From Actinopolyspora saharensis (GTDB taxonomy: Bacteria > Actinomycetota > Actinomycetes > Mycobacteriales > Pseudonocardiaceae), in NCBI RefSeq assembly GCF_900100925.1, contig NZ_FNKO01000001.1, forward strand, positions 1,674,001 to 1,738,000: 64,000 bases of DNA. Direction: 5' to 3'. The notes beneath the pieces are model-generated. The model was not told the origin of the DNA. It saw only the letters and a list, made by a program, of their open reading frames with translations, and did not search any database. Below, one piece after another: positions 47,061 through 54,971 of this stretch. Positions within the stretch are counted from its first letter, which is position 1. The number at the start of each line of letters is the position of its first letter. The translations under genes and the position numbers were made by a program.

Positions 47061-48047
47061 TCACGTGCCGGTGTAAACCACCCGTCCCACGGTGTGCCCG
47101 TCGGCGACCCGCTGCGCGGCCGCGGGCAGTTCCTCGAGCCCGACCCGCTCGCTGACCAGCGGGGCGATCTCTCCGGCCGTTGCCATACGAGTCAGGTCCT
47201 CGTGGGCCTCACGCACCGCACGTGGATCCCGCTCGTTGTACAGCCCCCAGTGCAATCCCACGATCGAGTAATTCTTGATCAGGGCGTGGTTCAGCGCCGG
47301 TGTCGGGATGTCCCCACTGGCGAACCCGATCACCAGGATGCGCCCCTCGAAGGCGACGCACTTGGTCGACCGGCTGTAGGTGTCCCCGCCGACCGGGTCG
47401 TAGACCACATCGGCTCCCCTGCCTCCGGTGGTTTCCTTGACCACGCTGACGAAGTCCTCGGTGTGCCGGTCCACGACCACGTGGGCGCCCAGTTCACGGG
47501 CCACCTCGGCCTTCTCCCGGCCACCGGCCACGCCGATCACGGTGGCGCCCGCGGCCCTGCCGAGCTGTATCGCCGCACTGCCCACCCCGCCGGAGGCGGC
47601 GTGCACGAGCAGCGTCTCCCCGGAGCGCAGTCCGGCTCGCCGGTGCAGCCCGAACCAACCGGTCTGGTACCCGATGAACAGGGAAGCCGCCGCGGCGTCG
47701 TCGAGGGCCTCCGGGGCGTGGAAGGTCCGCCCGGCGTCCATCAGGGCGTACTCCGCGAACCCTCCGTCGGGCACCGCGCCCGCCCCGATCACTCTGTCCC
47801 CGTGCGCCAGCCCGATCACCCCGGATCCCACAGCGACCACCTCACCGCACAGCTCGACGCCCGGCGTGAACGGCGGATCTGGCTTGACCTGGTACTTTCC
47901 CCGGCACATCAGCACATCGGGAAAGTTCACCGGACTCGCCGCCACACGCACGGCGACCTGTTCGGGCCCCGGTTCGGGGAGCTCGGTCCGGGCGAGCTCG
48001 AGCACTTCGTACGGCTTGCCCAGTTCGGTGACTCGCAATGCCCGCAC
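47061..48047 (-). CDS. Zinc-independent quinone oxidoreductase / MDR family
   Basis: NADPH-dependent medium-chain dehydrogenase of about 328 residues. It has PVNFPDVLMCRGKYQVKP and FTPGVELCGEVVAVG in the catalytic domain, the Rossmann stretch LLVHAASGGVGSAAIQLGRAAG, and VYDPVGGD. The Cys and His metal ligands of zinc alcohol dehydrogenases are missing. GTG 48047 is chosen because GGAGGTGT lies just upstream. An 18-bp operator is 72 bp upstream. Members of this group can act as enoyl-CoA or quinone reductases; the regulon suggests acyl-CoA metabolism. Confidence 0.88.
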   Translation of the reverse strand: MRALRVTELGKPYEVLELARTELPEPGPEQVAVRVAASPVNFPDVLMCRGKYQVKPDPPFTPGVELCGEVVAVGSGVIGLAHGDRVIGAGAVPDGGFAEYALMDAGRTFHAPEALDDAAAASLFIGYQTGWFGLHRRAGLRSGETLLVHAASGGVGSAAIQLGRAAGATVIGVAGGREKAEVARELGAHVVVDRHTEDFVSVVKETTGGRGADVVYDPVGGDTYSRSTKCVAFEGRILVIGFASGDIPTPALNHALIKNYSIVGLHWGLYNERDPRAVREAHEDLTRMATAGEIAPLVSERVGLEELPAAAQRVADGHTVGRVVYTGT

Positions 48048-48119
48048 AGCACACCTCCGTACTCCCTCGCTCCGCGATGCACGACTCCGCGTGGAGGGAC
48101 ACAACTGCCGCAATTGGCT

Positions 48120-48137
48120 ATACCGACTAGTCGGTAT
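48120..48137. promoter_or_regulatory. TetR-type operator, site 2 (quinone oxidoreductase)
   Basis: Exact 18-bp palindrome ATACCGACTAGTCGGTAT. Core ACCGAC-TA-GTCGGT at 48122-48135. It lies upstream of the quinone oxidoreductase GTG (48047) and downstream of the TetR gene stop (48200). Confidence 0.85.
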
Positions 48138-48199
48138 GCTAGTGGCTCCGCATCGCGCTGTACACCCGCGAGAAGCGTCCGCGAGCTCGCGCCTCCGAC

Positions 48200-48850
48200 T
48201 CACCCGGAGGAGTCCGGCCGCAGCGAGTCCAGCAGCAGGTCCGCGAACTGCTCACCCACCTGCTGACCGCTCATCGGACCGTCCCTGCGGTACCAGAATC
48301 CGAGGTGGTGCACCGCCCCGAAGAAGAAGTCGACCACGAGCTCGGCCGAGCGATCGCTCCGGAACGCCCCCGTCGACTGCCCCTCCTCGATCAGCCGACG
48401 CACGCGCTCGTGGTAGTGCCGTCGCTGCGCGCGCACCTCGGCCTGCTTGTCCGGATGCAGCAGGTGCATGGAGCGGAAGAAGATCACCGTGTCGTCCAGG
48501 TGCGTGACAGTGGTGACCACGACGTCGACCGCCACGGCCCGCAAGCGCTGCTGGATCGATTCCGCACTGTCGACGGCTCGCTCCATCCGGGCGGTCTGCA
48601 CCCGCAGAATCCGCGCGTAGATCTCGTAGAGCAGATCGTCCTTGGCGCCGAAGTAGTGGTACATGGCCCCCTTGGTCACTCCGGCGGCGTCCACGATCTC
48701 CTGAACGGAGGTGGTCTCGAACCCCCTCTCGGCGAACAGCCGCGTGGCAGCCGTCAACAACCGCTGCGGCACCGGTTCCTGCTCCGCCTCGCTCTCCGAA
48801 ACCTGCGCGGCGGGATCCTCCGCCCCACCGATGGATGATCCCGGCGCCAT
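48200..48850 (-). CDS. TetR-family regulator of the acyl-CoA regulon
   Basis: TetR protein of 216 residues: HTH LLTAATRLFAERGFETTSVQEIV, then AGVTKGAMYHYFGAKDDLLYEI, and a ligand-binding domain ending VVDFFFGAVHHLGFWYRRDG. The organisation resembles KstR2/FadR-like acyl-CoA-responsive repressors. ATG at 48850 has GGAGGAAAG directly upstream. A copy of the palindromic core lies 43 bp upstream of the ATG, and the same core sits before three other nearby transcription units, so it probably represses them and itself. Confidence 0.9.
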   Translation of the reverse strand: MAPGSSIGGAEDPAAQVSESEAEQEPVPQRLLTAATRLFAERGFETTSVQEIVDAAGVTKGAMYHYFGAKDDLLYEIYARILRVQTARMERAVDSAESIQQRLRAVAVDVVVTTVTHLDDTVIFFRSMHLLHPDKQAEVRAQRRHYHERVRRLIEEGQSTGAFRSDRSAELVVDFFFGAVHHLGFWYRRDGPMSGQQVGEQFADLLLDSLRPDSSG

Positions 48851-48892
48851 CTTTCCTCCCCGTTCCTCGGACCGGTCGAACTCCTCCAGAGT

Positions 48893-48906
48893 ACCGACCG
48901 GTCGGT
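48893..48906. promoter_or_regulatory. TetR-type operator, site 3 (tetR autoregulation)
   Basis: Exact palindrome ACCGACCGGTCGGT, i.e. ACCGAC-CG-GTCGGT, 43-56 bp upstream of the tetR ATG. A second smaller palindrome ACCGGCCGGT lies at 48920-48929. Confidence 0.82.
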
Positions 48907-48971
48907 CCTCCACCGACCGACCGGCCGGTGCCCACCGGCGTGTCCGTGCTCCCCTCATTCGGGGGACGTCC

Positions 48972-49778
48972 CTAACCGTGCTGCTCGACCTGCCGCCGCA
49001 GCGAGCTCATCCCGGCGAGCCAACGGTCCGGATCGGCCGCACGCCGCGCGTAGCGCTCCGCGACCTCGGGGTGGGGCAGTATCAGGAAGTCACCGCCGAG
49101 GGACTCGGCGACCACCTCCGCGACGTAACCGGGTTCCAGCGCGTCCTGCGCCAGCAATCGCTGCCCGGTCTCCCCGCTTCCCGCCAGCATCCCGGTGCGC
49201 ACCCCCTGCGGGCACAGCGCCTGCGCGGTGACCCCCCTGTCGCCGTAGGTCACCGCGAGCCACTCGGCGAACCCCAGAGCCGCGTGCTTGGTCACCGAGT
49301 AGGGCGCGGCCCCGAGCATGGTCAGCAAGCCGGCCGCCGACACCGTGGCCAGGAAGTGCCCACCGCCCGTCTCCAGCCAGTGCGGCAGCACGGCACGAGC
49401 CGCACGCACGTGCGCCATCACGTTGAGCTGCCAGGCGTGGTCCCAGTCCTCCTCGGAGGCCTCCGGACCACCTGCCGTGGCGACCCCGGCATTGGCGCAG
49501 AACAGATCTATGCGCTCGTGCTCGCCCAGGGCCCTGGACACGAGCTCCCGAGCTCCCGCATCACCCGCGGCGTCCCCCGCTGCGGCGGTCCCACCGATCT
49601 CCGCAGCCACGCTCTCGGCGGCGGAGGCGTCGACGTCGTTGACCACCACGAGCGCTCCCCGCGCCGCGAACTCACGACTCATGGCCGCGCCTATGCCGTT
49701 GCCCGCTCCGGTCACCACCGCCACGGAGCCGTCGAGCCGCACACCGGCAACACCGTTCTCCCGTTCCGTGCCGACCAC
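48972..49778 (-). CDS. SDR-family oxidoreductase
   Basis: Short-chain dehydrogenase of 268 residues. Cofactor motif TGAGNGIG, then VVVNDVDAS, FCANAGVAT (NAG), and the active site S plus Y-x3-K in YSVTK. The C-terminal 60 residues are longer than in FabG, as in SDRs acting on larger acyl or steroid substrates. GTG at 49778; 6-bp gap from the upstream SDR gene, so both probably share a transcript starting at the acyl-CoA ligase. Confidence 0.9.
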   Translation of the reverse strand: MVGTERENGVAGVRLDGSVAVVTGAGNGIGAAMSREFAARGALVVVNDVDASAAESVAAEIGGTAAAGDAAGDAGARELVSRALGEHERIDLFCANAGVATAGGPEASEEDWDHAWQLNVMAHVRAARAVLPHWLETGGGHFLATVSAAGLLTMLGAAPYSVTKHAALGFAEWLAVTYGDRGVTAQALCPQGVRTGMLAGSGETGQRLLAQDALEPGYVAEVVAESLGGDFLILPHPEVAERYARRAADPDRWLAGMSSLRRQVEQHG

Positions 49779-49784
49779 CGCGAA

Positions 49785-50540
49785 TCACATCCCACCGGTG
49801 AGCGTCACTCCGCCGTCCAGAGTCAGGATCTGGCCGGTCACCCAGCAGGCCTCGTCGGAGAGCAGGTAGGCGGCCGCACCCGCCACGTCGGAGGGCACGC
49901 CGAGCCTGCGCATCGGGTACTGCCCCGCCAGCTCCTCCTCGTTGTTCTCGTACAGCGCGGTGGCGAACTGCGTCTTGACCACGGCGGGTGCGACTCCGTT
50001 CACCCGCACGCCGGGCCCCAGCTCGACCGCGAGCTCACGGGTCATGTGACTCAGCATCGCCTTGGTCGCACCGTAGTAGCCGATGCCCGGCGCGGGGTCC
50101 GAACCGGCCACCGAGGACACGTTGAGCACGGAACCACCGTGCTCGGCCATCCACTCCCGGTGGACCAGCTGGGTCCACGCCAACGCGCCCAGGACGTTGA
50201 CCTCGAAGGTCTTGCGGGCGACCCCGTGGTCGAGCTCGATCAACGGGCCGTAGGCCGGGTTGATGCCGGTGTTGTTGACCAGCACGTCGATCCGCCCGAA
50301 GGCCTCCAGGGTGCGCGACACCGTCTCGGCCTGGTGCTCACCGTCGTCGGCCTTGCCCGCGACCGCGATCGCGTGCTCGGGACCACCGAGCTCGCGGACG
50401 GCCTCCTCCAGGGCGTCGCTCTTGCGGGCCGTGAGGCACACCCGTGCCCCCTCCTCCACGAGGCGCTGGGCTATGCCGAACCCGATCCCCCGGCTGGAGC
50501 CGGTAACGATCGCCACGCGACCGTCGAAGCGCTTGCTCAT
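49785..50540 (-). CDS. SDR-family oxidoreductase (FabG-like)
   Basis: Classical SDR of 251 residues. It has VTGSSRGIGFGIAQ, VLVNNTGINP (NNAG-like), SVLNVSSVAG with the catalytic Ser, YYGATKAML with Y-x3-K, and the conserved VNGVAPAVVKT. Family members reduce 3-oxoacyl-CoA or oxidise the hydroxy compound. It follows the acyl-CoA ligase after 22 bp, consistent with stepwise oxidation of an activated acid. ATG at 50540. Confidence 0.92.
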   Translation of the reverse strand: MSKRFDGRVAIVTGSSRGIGFGIAQRLVEEGARVCLTARKSDALEEAVRELGGPEHAIAVAGKADDGEHQAETVSRTLEAFGRIDVLVNNTGINPAYGPLIELDHGVARKTFEVNVLGALAWTQLVHREWMAEHGGSVLNVSSVAGSDPAPGIGYYGATKAMLSHMTRELAVELGPGVRVNGVAPAVVKTQFATALYENNEEELAGQYPMRRLGVPSDVAGAAAYLLSDEACWVTGQILTLDGGVTLTGGM

Positions 50541-50562
50541 CGACTTCCTTCCGTCGTCGTGC

Positions 50563-52227
50563 TCACTCGTCGCTGGCCTCCTCCCGAAGACGGCGCCGCA
50601 GGATCTTGCCCGTTGCGGTCTTCGGGAGCTCGTCGACGAGCACTATCTCCCGCGGGTACTTGTACGCCGCCAGCTGCTGCTTGCAGTGCTGCGTCAGTTC
50701 GGCCTCGGTGGCGCGCCCACCGGAGACGAGACTGACGTAGGCCTTGACCGTTTCGCCCCTGTAGGCGTCGGGGGCCCCGACCACGGCCACCTCCCGCACA
50801 GCGGGGTGGCCGTAGAGCACGTCCTCCACCTCGCGCGGCCACACCTTGAACCCGGAGGCGTTGATCATGTCCTTCTTCCGGTCGACGACGTAGAACCAAC
50901 CGCCCTCGTCCATGAACCCGACGTCACCGGTGCGCAGCCGGCCCCGCGGAATTCCCTCCTCCGTCCGCTCCGGACTGTTCCAGTAGGCCGGTACCACCAT
51001 CGGCCCTTCGACGACGATCTCCCCGGTCGAACCGACGGGCAGGTCCCGCCCGTCGTCGTCGACCACGCGCAGCACGCAGTTGAAGGTCGGGATCCCGACG
51101 CTGATCGTGCCGGTCGCCTCATCCACGGGAGCTTCGAGGTGCGGCGGGACCGAGGTCGCGGTCGCCGTCGTCTCGGTGAGCCCGTAGCCGTTGCGGATGT
51201 AGAGCCCGAAGCGGGAGCGGAACCGCTCCACCAGCGCCGCGGGCAGCGGAGCTCCTCCCGAGTACACCTGCTCGAAGGAGGCGAAGTCCTCGGCCGAGGC
51301 GCTCGGGTGATCCAGCAGGGCGACGTAGGCCGTCGAGGGCCCGATCATGTACTGCGGTCGCCGTCGCCGCAGCACTTCGAGCACCGTGTCCGGTTCGAAC
51401 CGGTACAGCAGGTCCAGCCTGCCGCCCAGGGCGAGCACCGCTCCCAGCTGGCAGACCAACCCCGTTATGTGGAACAGCGGTGCCAGCGCGACGATGCCTC
51501 CCCCCACGGCGTCGGCCCGTTGCGTGAACGCCTGGGCGTTGAAGCTGATGTTGCGGTGCGTGTTCGTCGCGCCCTTCGGCGCCCCTCCCGTGCCGGAGGT
51601 GTAGGTGAGCAGGGCGACGTCGTCCGGGTGCAGGCGTGCGCGCTGGGGCTCGCTCCCCTCGCGGGCCCGCACCGTCTCCACGAGGTCGTCGGTTTCCTCC
51701 GGGCGCCTGCGCGCTGAGTTCCGCAGCGGCGCGGCGGTGCCGCTGCCCGCGAAGTCGAGTTCGCTGGTGGTGAGCACGACGGGCACGCTGCGCTCCGCCA
51801 GGACGGCAGCGAGCACGTCGTGCCAGCCGTCCTCCGAGGAAACGATCGCGGCGGGCTGGGCGTCGGCGAGGATGGTGGTCAGCTCGTGGCTGCGATACAT
51901 CGGGTTCAGCGGTACGACGATGGCCCCGATCTTCCAGCTCGCGAGCAGCGCTATCCCGAACTGCGGAATGTTCTGCAGGTAGAGCGCCACCCGGTCCCCG
52001 CCGCCGACTCCGCGCTCGGCGAGGTGCGCGGCCAGCGCGTCGGCGAGTCCGTCCAGTTCGCGATAGCTGATCTCGGTGTCGAAGTAGGTGAGGGCGACGC
52101 TCTCCGGGAAGCGCTCGCACGTGTCCTCCAGCACGGAGATCATGTCCCCGTACCGGGGAGTTATGTCCCCCGGCTCGCCCTCGGCGTAGCGAGCCAGCCA
52201 CGGACGCTCGTCGTAGACACCGGACAT
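50563..52227 (-). CDS. Acyl-CoA synthetase (AMP-forming)
   Basis: ANL-superfamily ligase of 554 residues that activates a carboxylate to acyl-AMP and acyl-CoA. Motifs: P-loop-like LLTYTSGTGGAPKGA, GYGLTETTA, LRTGDVGFMDEGG and the C-terminal hinge and catalytic Lys in LPKTATGKILRR. The ATG at 52227 is chosen with GGAGGT seven bases upstream; GTG 52233 would be too close to it. It heads a three-gene unit with two SDRs. A TetR-type operator lies 18 bp upstream of the start. Confidence 0.93.
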   Translation of the reverse strand: MSGVYDERPWLARYAEGEPGDITPRYGDMISVLEDTCERFPESVALTYFDTEISYRELDGLADALAAHLAERGVGGGDRVALYLQNIPQFGIALLASWKIGAIVVPLNPMYRSHELTTILADAQPAAIVSSEDGWHDVLAAVLAERSVPVVLTTSELDFAGSGTAAPLRNSARRRPEETDDLVETVRAREGSEPQRARLHPDDVALLTYTSGTGGAPKGATNTHRNISFNAQAFTQRADAVGGGIVALAPLFHITGLVCQLGAVLALGGRLDLLYRFEPDTVLEVLRRRRPQYMIGPSTAYVALLDHPSASAEDFASFEQVYSGGAPLPAALVERFRSRFGLYIRNGYGLTETTATATSVPPHLEAPVDEATGTISVGIPTFNCVLRVVDDDGRDLPVGSTGEIVVEGPMVVPAYWNSPERTEEGIPRGRLRTGDVGFMDEGGWFYVVDRKKDMINASGFKVWPREVEDVLYGHPAVREVAVVGAPDAYRGETVKAYVSLVSGGRATEAELTQHCKQQLAAYKYPREIVLVDELPKTATGKILRRRLREEASDE

Positions 52228-52244
52228 CGACACACCTCCGCGAG

Positions 52245-52258
52245 ACCGACCAGTCGGT
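52245..52258. promoter_or_regulatory. TetR-type operator, site 4 (acyl-CoA synthetase operon)
   Basis: ACCGAC-CA-GTCGGT inverted repeat, 18 bp upstream of the ligase ATG and just ahead of its ribosome site. Same core as sites 1-3. Confidence 0.82.
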
Positions 52259-52335
52259 ACGGACAGTCAACTGATTCGACCGGCGGTCGTCAACCCGTGC
52301 GATGGCCAAAACACGTCGATCTCTTGACCACCCAA

Positions 52336-52351
52336 ACTGGTCTAGTCCAGT
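52336..52351. promoter_or_regulatory. DasR-like operator (dre site)
   Basis: ACTGGTCTAGTCCAGT matches the palindromic DasR box ACTGGTCTAGACCAGT at 15 of 16 bases. It is embedded in a longer inverted repeat CCAAACTGG-N6-CCAGTTTGG (52332-52355), 35 bp before the chitinase ATG and just after a TTGACC hexamer at 52324. Confidence 0.85.
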
Positions 52352-52385
52352 TTGGGGGATTCGAAAAGCGATCACGGAGGTATCG

Positions 52386-53414
52386 ATGCGCATTCGCCGA
52401 ATCACGGCCGCCCTGGCGGTGGCCGCCTTCCCGCTGGCGTTCGCCACGGCGCCGGCAACAGCGGCCACCAGTTCCGAGCACGAGTCCCCCGAGAGCACGG
52501 AGCTCGGGAGCTCCGCCCTCCCCGAACACCAGCTCACCGGTTACTGGCAGAACTTCGTCAACGACGCCGAACCGTTACGCGTGAGCGACGTTCCCGCCGA
52601 TTACGACCTGGTCGCGCTCGCGTTCGCCCAGAACGACCCGGCACGCCCCGGAGCCGTCCGGTTCAACGTGGACTCCGGACTCTCGAACGCCCTCGGCGGT
52701 TACACCGACGCCCAGCTCAAGTCGGACATCGCGGCCAAGAAGGCCCAAGGCACTGATTTCGTGATGTCGATAGGCGGCGCCAAGGGCTCGGTCGACCTGA
52801 GCACCGAGCAACGCGTGAACAACTTCGTGGACTCGATGACCGGAATCATCGAGGAGTACGGCCTGGACGGGCTGGACATCGACCTGGAAAGCAACTTCGA
52901 CGCGGCCGGGATGACCAGCGCGGCCAGGCAGCTGCGTCAGCACTTCGGGCAGGACTTCATCCTGACCATGGCCCCGCAGACGCTGTACGTGCAGCAGGAC
53001 GGGTCGTACATGCCGCTGATCAACAACCTCAGCGACATCATCACCGTGGTGCACACCCAGTACTACAACTCCGGCTCCATGTTCGGCTGCGCGGGCGAAG
53101 TACGCAGCCAGGGCTCCGTCGACTTCATCACCGCCCAGGCCTGCAACCTGCTGGACGTGCTGCGCGCGGACCAGGTCTCGCTCGGACTGCCCGCCTCCCC
53201 CTCCGCGGCGGGGAGCGGGTACGTCGATCCCTCCGTGGTCACCGACGCGCTGGACTGCCTGGCGGCGCGGACCAACTGCGGCGACTTCGTCCCCGACCAG
53301 GCCCACCCCTCCGTCAGCGGAGTCATGACCTGGTCGATCAACTGGGACGTCAGCAACGGCCGCGACTTCTCCCGGACCGTGGCCGATCACCTGGACACCC
53401 TGCCGAGCAGCTGA
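52386..53414 (+). CDS. Secreted GH18 chitinase
   Basis: Exported family 18 chitinase of 342 residues. The signal peptide has basic RIRR, a hydrophobic ALAVAAFPLAFATAP core and an ATAA cleavage region. The catalytic sequence is LDGLDIDLESN (DxxDxDxE); also FVMSIGGAKG, MAPQTLY, VHTQYYNSG and VMTWSINWD. It should release chitooligosaccharides from chitin. The dre-like box in front implies control by DasR, the GlcN6P-sensing repressor of chitin genes. The ATG at 52386 has GGAGGT upstream. Confidence 0.92.
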   Translation: MRIRRITAALAVAAFPLAFATAPATAATSSEHESPESTELGSSALPEHQLTGYWQNFVNDAEPLRVSDVPADYDLVALAFAQNDPARPGAVRFNVDSGLSNALGGYTDAQLKSDIAAKKAQGTDFVMSIGGAKGSVDLSTEQRVNNFVDSMTGIIEEYGLDGLDIDLESNFDAAGMTSAARQLRQHFGQDFILTMAPQTLYVQQDGSYMPLINNLSDIITVVHTQYYNSGSMFGCAGEVRSQGSVDFITAQACNLLDVLRADQVSLGLPASPSAAGSGYVDPSVVTDALDCLAARTNCGDFVPDQAHPSVSGVMTWSINWDVSNGRDFSRTVADHLDTLPSS

Positions 53415-53442
53415 CGTCCCGAGGTCGAGCGCGCTCCGTTGA

Positions 53443-53487
53443 AAGTGGACGACTTCACCGCGCGGTCCGTGGGAAGTCGTCCACCTT
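53443..53487 (+). terminator. Hairpin downstream of chitinase
   Basis: AGTGGACGACTTC and GAAGTCGTCCACCT form a stem of about 12-13 bp around a 16-base loop, 29 bp after the chitinase stop, without a T run. Likely terminator or RNA-stabilising structure. Confidence 0.7.
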
Positions 53488-53588
53488 CCCCTGCCACGCA
53501 GCGAACCAGGACGAACACGATATGTGACGTGACTGACACGGTTCGCACAACAGCGCACAGGTCCCGGGAAAGGCGTTAGGCTGGAAGT

Positions 53589-54173
53589 ATGACAGTCGCG
53601 CTGGAGACCGTGCTGGCGCGGGCCGGCTTGAAGGTGACCGCGCACGAGTTCCTCACGCTGGTCGAGGACGCGGCCAAACGGCTCACCCCCGCCCAGGCCG
53701 ACCCCGGCGCGCACTTCGACGAGTCCGAGCGGGCCGCGCTGACCGAGACGGGGCTGGACCTGAGTCCGCTCGGCGAGGAGGAGACCGACCCCAGAGCGCG
53801 CTCCGTCGCGGAGCAGACGGTACTGCGCGACACGGCGCTCTCGGTGGGGCAGGCCGCCGAACGCGTCGGCGTGGACGGCAGCCGCATCCGGCACCGCGTG
53901 GCCTCGCGCAGGTTGATCGGGTGGAAGGACCGCGGAGGATGGCGGCTTCCCGCCTGGCAGTTCACCGACGACGACGTGCTGCCCGGCCTGGAAACCGTGC
54001 TGGCCGCGATGCCGAGCGACCAGCCCGCTCTGGTTCTGGCCAATTTCATGACGACCCCCCAGGAGGACCTGGAATTGGGAGACCGGCCCGTGAGTCCGCG
54101 GGAATGGCTGATGGCCTACGGCGATCCTCGGCGCGTGGCCGAGCTCGCCTCGGTCATCGGAACCCCCGCGTAG
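53589..54173 (+). CDS. Putative antitoxin-like DNA-binding partner of a RES protein
   Basis: Protein of 194 residues of unfamiliar family. The central part (about 95-125) reads ALSVGQAAERVGVDGSRIRH, then RLIGWKDRGGWRLPAWQF, an excisionase/MerR-like helix-turn-helix with a winged turn. The C-terminal part (PREWLMAYGDPRRVAELA) resembles the end of the DUF2384/MbcA antitoxins, where a similar domain binds the RES toxin. The RES gene starts 24 bp downstream. Role as antitoxin is inferred from this pairing. Confidence 0.75.
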   Translation: MTVALETVLARAGLKVTAHEFLTLVEDAAKRLTPAQADPGAHFDESERAALTETGLDLSPLGEEETDPRARSVAEQTVLRDTALSVGQAAERVGVDGSRIRHRVASRRLIGWKDRGGWRLPAWQFTDDDVLPGLETVLAAMPSDQPALVLANFMTTPQEDLELGDRPVSPREWLMAYGDPRRVAELASVIGTPA

Positions 54174-54197
54174 TCGTCGACGAACACAGGACCGCAG

Positions 54198-54854
54198 ATG
54201 GCCCGGCTCCCCCAGCCACCAACTCCCGCCGCGCTGCAGGCCGTGCTCCGGCGGACCGAGGACGTCGTAGCGCTTCCCGCCGGGACCAGACTCGTCAGGG
54301 TCTTCACCTCCGGTGGCAACCATCCCCAGCAGTGGGACAGCTTTCGCTACGCCGGACCGCTCCCGCACGCGCGATTCGACCCGCACCCGCCCACCCCGCA
54401 GGGCGGTCCCGCGGTGACCAGGGAGCACGGCGTGCTGTACTTCTCCCTCTCCGTGCGCACGTGCATAGCCGAAGTCTTCCAGGCGACTTCCACTGTGGAC
54501 CGCAAAACGCGCGCTCCGCAGCTGGTGATCTTCCGGCCGCGCCGCACGGTGCGGCTGCTGGACCTGTCCGGGCTCTGGCCCACTAGGGCAGGCGCTTCCC
54601 AGGCGATCAGCAACGGCACGAAGGAGCGCACCCAGGCCTGGGCACGTTGCATCCGGGCCGCCCACCCCGAGCTGGACGGTCTCTGGTACCGCTCCTCCAT
54701 GGACGCCGGGCACCCCTCGGTGTGCTTGTGGGATCCCCCCGCCGGAACGGTGCTGCCCGATACCCCGGACCTGCTGCTCCCGCTCGAGAATCCCGGCCTC
54801 GATCTTCCGCTCGGCCGGGTGTGCAAGGAGCTCAGCTACACGATGCTCAGCTGA
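54198..54854 (+). CDS. RES-domain protein (putative NAD-degrading toxin)
   Basis: Protein of 218 residues with the RES fold: LPAGTRLVRVF with the conserved Arg, a FRYAGP motif, HGVLYFSLSVRTCIAEVFQ with the conserved Tyr and Glu, and DGLWYRSSMDAG with the conserved Ser pair. RES toxins such as MbcT phosphorolyse or hydrolyse NAD. Together with the preceding DNA-binding gene it makes a RES-type pair. Start ATG 54198. Missing residues cannot be judged without a structural alignment. Confidence 0.82.
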   Translation: MARLPQPPTPAALQAVLRRTEDVVALPAGTRLVRVFTSGGNHPQQWDSFRYAGPLPHARFDPHPPTPQGGPAVTREHGVLYFSLSVRTCIAEVFQATSTVDRKTRAPQLVIFRPRRTVRLLDLSGLWPTRAGASQAISNGTKERTQAWARCIRAAHPELDGLWYRSSMDAGHPSVCLWDPPAGTVLPDTPDLLLPLENPGLDLPLGRVCKELSYTMLS

Positions 54855-54971
54855 CGACCGACCGCCGGGCCGCACGACTCTCCCGGAAGACGTCGCACCC
54901 GGAAGCCCCGCCCCGGTCCCCCGTCGTCCCCGCCGAGTCGGCGAGAACGACGGCGAACCGGAGCAACCCGG

